From assembly GCA_902801205.1 (NCBI GenBank), contig CADCHE010000012.1, forward strand, positions 1-64,000: DNA of 64,000 bases, read 5' to 3'. Shown here piece after piece: positions 57,584-64,000 of the stretch (its first letter is position 1; the number at the start of each line of letters is the position of its first letter). This stretch comes from an uncultured Bacteroidia bacterium. Lineage in GTDB: Bacteria > Bacteroidota > Bacteroidia > Bacteroidales > UBA932. The position numbers and the translations under genes are program-made. Below the pieces are notes generated by a model that saw only the letters and a program-made list of their open reading frames with translations, searched no databases and was not told the DNA's origin.

Positions 57584-58792
57584 CTACATCTTCTGGTCCA
57601 AGTTCTTCCCCTTCTCCTCGTGCTCGAAGTTCGGGATAAACTCTTTGATGGCATCTACGACCATTGCCTTAGTAAAGTCATCTTTATGGAAGATGACTTC
57701 GAGCTTATCAAAAAGGGCGTTAATCTCAGACATGGAGCGGCGGGTAGTTTCTTCCACTACGCCAAGAGCCTTGAAGCGTTCCATATTGATCTTCTCGCCG
57801 GGGACGTAGAACTCTTCGTAGGCTTTCTCGCCGGTGGTGTCGCTCTTGAAATAGACGACGGGATAGGTGTCGTTGTCGTAGTCCATCCGGGCTGCATACT
57901 GCTTGGCCTCGGCATCGTTGGCACATTCTTTCTTGGCAAAGCCTTCGGACCTGACGAACTCGTCGCAGATGCTGCTGAAGGTGAGCATCTGGTCTTCGCC
58001 CAGCTTGGGGAAGAACACTTCGCCACCCTTGCCGAGGATGCAGGCGAGCATACAGATTTGGCCGGACTCTTCGGGGCTGACGAAGTAACGCTTGACGTCG
58101 CTCGGGGCAGCCAGCGGCTGTTTTTTCTGCAGGCGGTGGATCCAGCCGTCGGGAAGCGACCCGTTGCTGAAGGCGACATTGGCAAAGCGGGCGGTGGTCA
58201 CCTTGAACTTGTTATTGTAGGCCATCACCAGGTCTTCCATAATGCGTTTGCTTGCTCCCATGATGTTCACGGGGTTGGCGGCCTTGTCGGTGCTGACGCA
58301 GAAGAAGTGCCGGGGTGGATAGACGGTCAGCAGGTCCATCAGCCGCTTGGCCTTGATGTCGTTGTTTTCGATGAGCGCCTGCACGCTGTAGCGGTCCTTC
58401 TCGCTGCGCACGTGCTTATGGGCCGAGAAGTTGGCCACAATGTCGAAGCCCTTCTCCTCACGGAAGATGCGCTCGAAGATGGGGTCGGCAAAGTTGAGGG
58501 TGTAGCAGCGGAACTCATCGGGCACATACAGCCCTTCCGTACTACGCACGTCGCGCACCAGTTCTGCCAGCCCGTTCTCGTTAAGGTCCACGACCACCAC
58601 GCTCCCGGGCTCGAACCGCAGCACCGCCTTGATGAAGCTGGACCCGATGGACCCGGCGCCACCAATCACGCATACTTTCTTTCCCTTAATCTCCCGCGTG
58701 AGCGTCTCCCTGTTCGCCTCAATATCGGCTGCGAACATGCTGACAGGGCGGAAGGTCACACTGTCAGCAATGAATTTATCTAAGTTGAACAT
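57584..58792 (-). CDS. Nucleotide-GlcNAc 4,6-dehydratase (LegB type)
   Basis: The protein has 402 residues. The NAD site is VIGGAGSIGSS (42-52), the family motif STDKAANPVNIMGASK lies at 167-182 (Met in place of the usual Tyr before xxxK, as in the CapD/FlaA1 group), then NVAFSNGSLPDGWI. It removes water from a nucleotide-linked GlcNAc to give the 4-keto-6-deoxy sugar. Together with PtmE, LegC, LegG, LegI and LegF it completes the legionaminic acid route, but it lies 14 kb upstream of them, across the variable region. No GDP or UDP preference can be read. Confidence 0.78.
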   Translation of the reverse strand: MFNLDKFIADSVTFRPVSMFAADIEANRETLTREIKGKKVCVIGGAGSIGSSFIKAVLRFEPGSVVVVDLNENGLAELVRDVRSTEGLYVPDEFRCYTLNFADPIFERIFREEKGFDIVANFSAHKHVRSEKDRYSVQALIENNDIKAKRLMDLLTVYPPRHFFCVSTDKAANPVNIMGASKRIMEDLVMAYNNKFKVTTARFANVAFSNGSLPDGWIHRLQKKQPLAAPSDVKRYFVSPEESGQICMLACILGKGGEVFFPKLGEDQMLTFSSICDEFVRSEGFAKKECANDAEAKQYAARMDYDNDTYPVVYFKSDTTGEKAYEEFYVPGEKINMERFKALGVVEETTRRSMSEINALFDKLEVIFHKDDFTKAMVVDAIKEFIPNFEHEEKGKNLDQKM

Positions 58793-58931
58793 ATAATGTG
58801 TCGTTTTATTCTAAAGAAAGAGCGTTCCGCTATTGTTGTAATATAGTTGTTGCTTAGATCGTCTAAGGTGCTTTTGTCTTTCGACATCTTATGAGCCTTT
58901 TGATTAGAGCCCGCCCCTTATAATTGGGTAG

Positions 58932-58996
58932 CCAAGGTGTGCGTTTCCTTGGACTGCCACCCTTTCGCAGCTCCGCCTGCGCGTAAGAACGGTGGC
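58932..58996. repeat. Structured inverted repeats between legB and ugd
   Basis: Nested arms CCAAGG (58932-58937)/CCTTGG (58947-58952), TGCCACC (58955-58961)/GGTGGC (58991-58996) and CGCAG/CTGCG (58966-58981). The block lies in a 215-base gap at the junction of GC-rich and AT-rich genes. It could be an attenuator or a recombination hot spot. Confidence 0.5.
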
Positions 58997-59007
58997 TGCA
59001 TTGATAA

Positions 59008-60282
59008 TTAGTCTCTCTTAAAAATATCTCTGGTGTAAACTTTGTCCTTTACATCGTCTAGGGCAGCGTCGTACCGGTTGGCGATGATGGCATCGGAGCC
59101 GGCCTTGAAGGCCGCGAGGTCGTTTACGACGCGGCTGCCGAAGAACGTCGTGCCGTTGGGAAGCGTGGGCTCGTACACGATCACCGTGGCCCCCTTGGCC
59201 TTGATCCGCTTCATGATGCCCTGGATGGCGCTCTGGCGGAAGTTGTCGGAGCCGGTCTTCATCGTCAGGCGATAGACGCCCACCGTCACCTCGCGCTCCT
59301 TGGCCGTGTCGAACGCGCTGTTCGCGCTGTAATATCCGGCCTTTTCCAGCACGCGGTCGGCAATGTAGTCCTTGCGCGTACGGTTGGAGTCGACGATCGC
59401 CTTGATCAGGTTCTCGGGCACATCGCTGAAATTGGCCAGCAGCTGCTTGGTGTCTTTCGGAAGGCAGTAGCCGCCGTACCCGAAAGAGGGGTTGTTGTAA
59501 TGCGAGCCGATCCGCGGATCCAGGCAGACGCCGTTGATGATGGCCTGCGTGTCGAGCCCCTTCATCTCGGCATAGGTGTCCAGTTCGTTGAAATAACTGA
59601 CGCGCAGCGCCAGGTAGGTATTGGCGAAAAGCTTGACTGCCTCCGCCTCGGTACTCCCCATGAAAAGGATGGGGACGTCCTGCTTGACGGCACCGCCGGC
59701 GATGAGCGCAGCGAATGTGCGTGCGGCTTCCTCCAGCGCCGGCTCGTCATACCCGACGATGATGCGGCTCGGATAAAGGTTGTCGTAGAGAGCCTTGCTC
59801 TCCCGGAGGAATTCCGGGGCGAAGAGGATCTTCGGAACGACCACCCGCATCTTTCCGTCCGAAAGGCGCTCGCGGTAGCTGAATTTCTCACGGGCAGAAG
59901 CCGTATACCCCACCGGAACCGTGGATTTGATGACCATGACGGCGTCCGGGTTCACCTCCAGGACACATTCGATCACTTCTTCGACATGCGAGGTGTCGAA
60001 GAAGTTCTTCTTGGGGTCGTAGTTGGTCGGGGTGGCGATCACGACGAAATCGGCCCCGCGATATGCGCTGCGCGCGTCCAGGGTCGCCGTCAGGTTCAGT
60101 TCTTTTTCGGCAAGGTAGCGTTCGATCTCGGCATCCTGGATCGGACTCACACGCCGGTTGATTTTTTCCACTTTCTCCGGAACCACGTCGACGGCCACGA
60201 CTTCATTGTGCTGCGAAAGCAGCGTCGCGATGCTCATGCCCACATATCCGGTTCCTGCAACAGCGATTCTCATATTCTTCAA
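59008..60282 (-). CDS. ugd: UDP-glucose 6-dehydrogenase
   Basis: The protein has 424 residues. The NAD site is [10 protein letters not shown] (about 8-17), followed by [26 protein letters not shown] and the catalytic Cys in [16 protein letters not shown]. It oxidises UDP-glucose to UDP-glucuronate with two NAD. With the epimerase at 62196 it supplies UDP-galacturonate. The stop overlaps the nucleotidyltransferase gene by 4 bases. Confidence 0.92.
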   Translation of the reverse strand: MKNMRIAVAGTGYVGMSIATLLSQHNEVVAVDVVPEKVEKINRRVSPIQDAEIERYLAEKELNLTATLDARSAYRGADFVVIATPTNYDPKKNFFDTSHVEEVIECVLEVNPDAVMVIKSTVPVGYTASAREKFSYRERLSDGKMRVVVPKILFAPEFLRESKALYDNLYPSRIIVGYDEPALEEAARTFAALIAGGAVKQDVPILFMGSTEAEAVKLFANTYLALRVSYFNELDTYAEMKGLDTQAIINGVCLDPRIGSHYNNPSFGYGGYCLPKDTKQLLANFSDVPENLIKAIVDSNRTRKDYIADRVLEKAGYYSANSAFDTAKEREVTVGVYRLTMKTGSDNFRQSAIQGIMKRIKAKGATVIVYEPTLPNGTTFFGSRVVNDLAAFKAGSDAIIANRYDAALDDVKDKVYTRDIFKRD

Positions 60283-61010
60283 TGCAAATCAAAAGATTTC
60301 TTCACTTCCTCGTAACTCGCGAGGGTACCGATATCATAGCGGCGCCCAGGCATTTTCCAAGCATGGACAGGCACCTGGGTGGCAAGCCAGGCGATGAGAC
60401 TGCCGGGGGCGTCGGTTCCGCAACCGGCGGCGATGCCCCGGGCGACAAGCGGCACATCCTCCCGCCGATAGACGTAGAACGGCGGGGTGCACCAGTGGCT
60501 TCGAGGCTCGGCCGGTTTTTCTTCCATGGCGACGATCCGCCCCTCGGCGTCAACCTCAGCGACGCCCGTCTTGCGGAGTTTGGCCAGATCGGGCTCGTAG
60601 TACCGCATGACGCAGCTGGTGCCTTTCGATCGGGCATAGCGCAGGAAGCCGCCCAGGCTGAAAGAGAGCAGGTTATCACCGGCGATGACGAGCATGTCCT
60701 CATCGATCCCGCAGCGGTCGATAGCCAGCTGGATGTCGCGAACGGCGCCAAGCCGCGTTTCATTCGTCGACGTACCGTCGTCCAGAACGATGACGGACGG
60801 CCGGTGGCCGTCCGCCCATGCCTCGAAAACGGAGGCAAACTTATGGTTCGACACAACGATATATCCGTCCACCATACCGGTACTGTTGATGTCATCGATC
60901 AGCCAGTCCAGGATGGGCTTGCCCCCGACATCCAACAGGGGCTTGGGAAAGTTTTCCGTCAAAGGATACAGCCGCGTCGCATAGCCCGCGGCCAAGATCA
61001 CACATTTCAT
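60279..61010 (-). CDS. Sugar-1-phosphate nucleotidyltransferase
   Basis: The protein has 243 residues from the ATG at 61010; the upstream 13 codons overlap the galacturonokinase gene. The signature is [21 protein letters not shown] (residues 5-25), followed by [10 protein letters not shown] and [15 protein letters not shown]. The placement next to a galacturonokinase and Ugd suggests that it makes UDP-galacturonate from GalA-1-phosphate; the substrate is inferred. Confidence 0.85.
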   Translation of the reverse strand: MKCVILAAGYATRLYPLTENFPKPLLDVGGKPILDWLIDDINSTGMVDGYIVVSNHKFASVFEAWADGHRPSVIVLDDGTSTNETRLGAVRDIQLAIDRCGIDEDMLVIAGDNLLSFSLGGFLRYARSKGTSCVMRYYEPDLAKLRKTGVAEVDAEGRIVAMEEKPAEPRSHWCTPPFYVYRREDVPLVARGIAAGCGTDAPGSLIAWLATQVPVHAWKMPGRRYDIGTLASYEEVKKSFDLH

Positions 61011-61015
61011 ACGCT

Positions 61016-62194
61016 TCAATTCAAACCGACACCATCGGCGCTTTCGCACAGGAAGAAGGCATACTTCCCCGCCAGAGCCGGAAAATCGTGCAAGTAGGCA
61101 CTGCCGACCTCGCGTTCGATCGATTCCACATAGGAAGGATCGACCAAGGCCATGCAGCAGCCTTTGAAACCGGCACCACTGAAACGGCCGCCGTAGATTC
61201 CATCCGTCCGGCGGATGATTTCGTAAAGGCGGATCTGTTCCGGCGCACCGGACTCCCAGTTATGGATGCTGCTCCAGCCGGATTCGAACGAGAGGCGCCC
61301 ATAGGTTTCAATGTCTCCCCTCCTCCAAGCTTCAGCGCCCTGCTCGACGCGCTCGAATTCCGTATACCAGTGTTCGCACCGCTTGCGCCATGGCTCCGGC
61401 AGCCGGTCCTTGTACCGGTCGTACACGGCCCGCGGGACATGGCGTGCCATCGCCTCGTCGAACTTGCCGTAGTCCAAGCCTGCCAGCGCCTGCAACGCAT
61501 ACACACCGGCACGGAGTTCATCCACCCGCATGTTGAACTTGGATCCCAGCAAGTTGTGCTCCAGTCCGGAGAAGAAGATGGCGATGCGGTAGGGCTTCAT
61601 CCGGGGATGCTCGGGGATCCGCTCGAACGAGCCATCTTCCGTATCCAGGTACAGCAGGTGGTTCCTGCGGCCCAGCACCTCGCAACTCTGGTCCAACTTT
61701 CCAACGGAGACGCCGACATAGTCTTTCTCAGCATGGTAGGCGATATCGATCAACTCCCGCGGGGAGAGAGAGATTCCGTTGACACGGCTAAGGGCGGAGA
61801 GGAATGCAATGGTGACGGCAGCGGATGAAGACAGGCCGCCGATCGGCAACGTTCCTTCGATGACCCCGCACAAACCGACATGAAGCGGATAGCGGAGGCC
61901 GAGCACACGGGTGGCTCCGCGCAGATAATCCGCCCAATCCCCCTGCTTGACCGCAGGCGTCGACGCAACATGCCACTGCGCCCGTTTGGGGAACTGGAGC
62001 GATACCATCTCAACGACCCCGTTCTGCTTGGAAGACCATGCGATATGGATTCCCTTGTCAATGGCAAGCCCGGTTATCTTTCCCAGGTTATGGTCGGAAT
62101 GTGCCCCGATCGGACAGATGCGGTAAGGGCAGAAGGAAGTCCCTTCCGGGTCACGATTATAGATTTCGTGGAATTTTTCTTCACAACGCATCAT
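61016..62194 (-). CDS. Galacturonokinase-like GHMP kinase
   Basis: The protein has 392 residues. The GHMP motifs are YRICPIGAHSDHNLG (galactokinase site, near 24-38, where galactokinases have GEHTDY), LPIGGLSSSAAV (ATP loop) and GGRFSGAGFKGCC (C-terminal). The form YRICPxGAHxDH is that of plant galacturonic acid kinases. It probably phosphorylates D-galacturonate at C1 with ATP. Ugd, the nucleotidyltransferase and the UDP-glucuronate epimerase flank it with gaps of 1-5 bases. The GH28 enzyme at 24.3 kb could supply the sugar, but the two are not linked here. Confidence 0.8.
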   Translation of the reverse strand: MMRCEEKFHEIYNRDPEGTSFCPYRICPIGAHSDHNLGKITGLAIDKGIHIAWSSKQNGVVEMVSLQFPKRAQWHVASTPAVKQGDWADYLRGATRVLGLRYPLHVGLCGVIEGTLPIGGLSSSAAVTIAFLSALSRVNGISLSPRELIDIAYHAEKDYVGVSVGKLDQSCEVLGRRNHLLYLDTEDGSFERIPEHPRMKPYRIAIFFSGLEHNLLGSKFNMRVDELRAGVYALQALAGLDYGKFDEAMARHVPRAVYDRYKDRLPEPWRKRCEHWYTEFERVEQGAEAWRRGDIETYGRLSFESGWSSIHNWESGAPEQIRLYEIIRRTDGIYGGRFSGAGFKGCCMALVDPSYVESIEREVGSAYLHDFPALAGKYAFFLCESADGVGLN

Positions 62195-62195
62195 C

Positions 62196-63167
62196 TCACT
62201 GTTTCAAAGGATTCTGCTCTGAACGGTACCACTGCACGAAGGCTTGGATGCCTTCATGCAGCCGGACATGGGGCTTGTAACCGACCTCGCGCTCCAGCAA
62301 CGCCGTATCGGCATTGGTCTGGTACACGTCGCCGGGCTGCATGGGCAGGAATTCCTTCTTTGCCGCACGACCCATCGCCTGCTCGATCTCGGAAATGAAG
62401 TCCATCAACTTCACCGGATGGGAACACCCGATGTTGTACACCCGGTACGGCAGCCCGTTCTCATTGGGGGCGGGTTCCCGGTCGATACAGCCGATGGTCC
62501 CTTCCACGATGTCGTCGATGTAGGTGAAATCGCGGATCATGTCTCCATGGTTGAACACCCGGATGGGGTCGCCCTGGCAGATGGCGCGGGCGAAAAGCAT
62601 CGGGCTCATGTCCGGACGTCCCCAAGGGCCGTATACCGTAAAGAACCGCAGGCCGGTACAGGCAAAACCGTAAAGCTTGCAGTACGCATGGGCCATCAGT
62701 TCGTTCGACTTCTTGGATGCCGCGTACAGGCTCACCGGGCGGTCCGCCTTGTCGGACTCGCGGTAAGGGACCTGCTCATTGAGGCCATACACGGAACTGG
62801 ACGACGCATAGACCAGGTGCTTCACACCGTAGTTCCGGCATCCTTCAAGGATATTGAGGAAACCCACGAGGTTGCTCTGAAGGTAGGCGTACGGGTTGGT
62901 GATGCTGTATCGGACCCCCGCCTGGGCAGCCAGATTCACCACTTTGTCAAAACGCTCTGCCGCGAACAGGGCATCCAGCGCCTCTTTGTCAGCCAGGTCC
63001 ATCTTCCGCACCCGCAGGCCGAAGGCCGCCACGCGGGCCTCTTTCAGGCGGACATCGTAATAGTCATTGAAATTGTCGATGCCCACGACATCGTCTCCCC
63101 GACGGACGAGGGCATGCATCAAGTGCGATCCGATGAATCCGGCCGCACCGGTAACCAGGATTTTCAT
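62196..63167 (-). CDS. UDP-glucuronate 4-epimerase
   Basis: The protein has 323 residues of the extended SDR family. GAAGFIGSHL (residues 7-16), DNFNDYYDVRLKEAR (characteristic of UDP-GlcA 4-epimerases), YASSSSVYG, and the catalytic YAASKKSNE follow, then FFTVYGPWGRPDM. It interconverts UDP-glucuronate and UDP-galacturonate. The ATG overlaps the phosphatase gene by 4 bases. Confidence 0.92.
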   Translation of the reverse strand: MKILVTGAAGFIGSHLMHALVRRGDDVVGIDNFNDYYDVRLKEARVAAFGLRVRKMDLADKEALDALFAAERFDKVVNLAAQAGVRYSITNPYAYLQSNLVGFLNILEGCRNYGVKHLVYASSSSVYGLNEQVPYRESDKADRPVSLYAASKKSNELMAHAYCKLYGFACTGLRFFTVYGPWGRPDMSPMLFARAICQGDPIRVFNHGDMIRDFTYIDDIVEGTIGCIDREPAPNENGLPYRVYNIGCSHPVKLMDFISEIEQAMGRAAKKEFLPMQPGDVYQTNADTALLEREVGYKPHVRLHEGIQAFVQWYRSEQNPLKQ

Positions 63168-63880
63168 AGTGTATTGGGGATTTGCAGGAGCGCCTGCACG
63201 GTTTTCTTTTTCAGCACGCGGGCCGCCAGGGCTTCCCGCACGGCGCCCAATCGATGCAGGTCGGAGCCGCAGAGGTCATACATCCCCGCTTCCAGCAGTA
63301 TTTCCGCCCGGCGGGCAGCGCCGGGGCCGTACAATCCGGCCAAGGACAGCAGATTGAGCTGGAAGAGGACCCGCATTTCTTTCAGTCGCCGGTAGTCTTT
63401 CCCTTCCATGTATACGTACCGCTCGGGATGGGCCAGCACCGGCTGCAGTCCCCGGGCGCGGAGCCGCTCCAGGATGTCCCACAGGTCCATCGGCGGATTG
63501 AAATAGGAGGTTTCCACGAGCAGGTGCTTCCCTTCCGGGCCCAGCGGCAGCAGTTCACCCGCCTCGAAGCGTTCCAGGAAGAGGTTGTCCAGCATGTGCT
63601 CGGCGGCCAGGTGCAGCCGCACCGGACCTGCATAGGCGGACTTCAGCACGGAGAAACATTCCTTCAGGGCAGCAGGTGTGTTGGGGATATCCTCCATCAC
63701 ATGCGGGGTCAACCAGACATCCGTGACCCCGGCCTCCGCGTAGAAGGCCAGCACCTTGAGGGACTGTTCCTGGGTACGGATGCCGTCATCGACACCCGGA
63801 AGGATATGGCTGTGCCAGTCTGTCCAGCCGCGGAGGATGCCCGCCTCCTCCAGGCTGCGTTGGGTTGAAAAAGGCCACAT
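63164..63880 (-). CDS. Capsule tyrosine phosphatase, PHP type (CpsB/YwqE)
   Basis: The protein has 238 residues of the PHP fold. Metal ligands appear in DWHSHILPGVDDG (HxH), TPHVMED, AEHMLD, HPERYVY and SDLH. It removes phosphate from the Tyr-rich tail of the Wzc kinase and so controls capsule length. It lies 3 bases after the kinase stop and overlaps the epimerase gene. Confidence 0.9.
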   Translation of the reverse strand: MWPFSTQRSLEEAGILRGWTDWHSHILPGVDDGIRTQEQSLKVLAFYAEAGVTDVWLTPHVMEDIPNTPAALKECFSVLKSAYAGPVRLHLAAEHMLDNLFLERFEAGELLPLGPEGKHLLVETSYFNPPMDLWDILERLRARGLQPVLAHPERYVYMEGKDYRRLKEMRVLFQLNLLSLAGLYGPGAARRAEILLEAGMYDLCGSDLHRLGAVREALAARVLKKKTVQALLQIPNTL

Positions 63881-63883
63881 GGA

Positions 63884-64000
63884 CTATTCGTCCTCCTTTC
63901 CGTCCGACCCGTAAGCACCGTTGCTGCCATAGCGGTACCCGTACTTATAGCCGTACTTGTAGCCGTAACGGCCACTTCCGTCGGTACCATTGAGCAGCAG
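63884..64000 (-). CDS. Capsule tyrosine kinase (Wzc), C-terminal tail only
   Basis: The frame enters from the right edge and ends at a TAG, giving 38 residues. The sequence GRYGYKYGYKYGYRYG is the typical autophosphorylated Tyr cluster at the end of Wzc/Wze kinases. The rest of the protein (membrane, Walker A, Walker B) lies outside the window. It starts the part of the capsule operon seen here. Confidence 0.8.
   Translation of the reverse strand: MLLNGTDGSGRYGYKYGYKYGYRYGSNGAYGSDGKEDE

Noticed and set aside
1-64000. CRISPR array or rRNA genes
   Set aside because: No regularly spaced repeat-spacer array and no rRNA signature were seen; the only RNA gene found is tRNA-Ala.

Overview
The window looks like a high-GC member of the Bacteroidales (Bacteroidota). 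The grounds are TAnnTTTG promoter boxes, some with an upstream TTG at about 19-20 nt, a Wzi/Wzc-type capsule locus with a YGYKYGY-tailed kinase, lipoprotein signals of the Bacteroidales kind, DUF3853/ORF6N mobile-element genes, a GlsB-like acyltransferase and an AguA/AguB pair. The species cannot be named from this sequence alone. By eye, the core genes (about 3.8-28.4 kb and 59-64 kb) are GC-rich, while the capsule genes and two embedded putative defence loci are clearly more AT-rich, which suggests horizontal exchange.

Layout. (1) 1-3.7 kb: the end of an integrated element, with the C-terminus of a tyrosine integrase, an ORF6N protein, a DUF3853 helix-turn-helix protein, a repeat-rich non-coding block and a DUF4299-like gene, lying next to tRNA-Ala(GGC). 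(2) 3.8-12.4 kb: one leftward operon with DUF4332, a ureohydrolase-fold protein, a duplicated FGE-sulfatase-domain lipoprotein, the glycine cleavage genes gcvT-gcvH-gcvPA-gcvPB (split P protein) and a Tat-exported Gfo/Idh/MocA oxidoreductase. (3) 12.4-28.4 kb: housekeeping genes, including a GlsB-like N-acyltransferase, htpG, a fatty acyl-CoA ligase operon, a HAD phosphatase, aguA-aguB, uvrB coupled to a GH28 pectinase-type enzyme, a class I aminotransferase and the outer-membrane capsule protein Wzi. (4) 28.6-30.5 kb: a two-gene RloA/RloB (AbiL-like) putative phage-defence module. (5) 30.5-64 kb: a leftward capsular polysaccharide locus, entered from the right edge and closed by a UUCG-loop terminator at 30.73 kb.

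How the capsule genes work together. The right-hand part holds the Wzc kinase tail, its PHP-type phosphatase, and a set that makes UDP-glucuronate and UDP-galacturonate (Ugd, UDP-GlcA 4-epimerase, a plant-like galacturonokinase and a sugar-1-phosphate nucleotidyltransferase). The variable part carries what looks like a complete GDP-linked legionaminic acid pathway (PtmE, LegB, LegC, a LegH candidate, LegG, LegI, LegF), plus Wzx, Wzy, glycosyltransferases, an initiating phosphoglycosyl transferase and decorating enzymes. The WbjB-C-D (FucNAc) pathway is represented only by CapG and a cupin fragment.

The most unusual items are: a pyruvyltransferase fused to an F420-hydrogenase-beta iron-sulfur domain; a degenerate dehydratase that looks like a pseudoenzyme; a membrane-anchored KAP NTPase inside the capsule operon; a CapG epimerase with no usable start codon in the frame of the gene before it; a C7 tract at the junction of two frames of the cupin gene; and a structured 199-bp repeat pair with TTTGGCACAT motifs in the mobile element.
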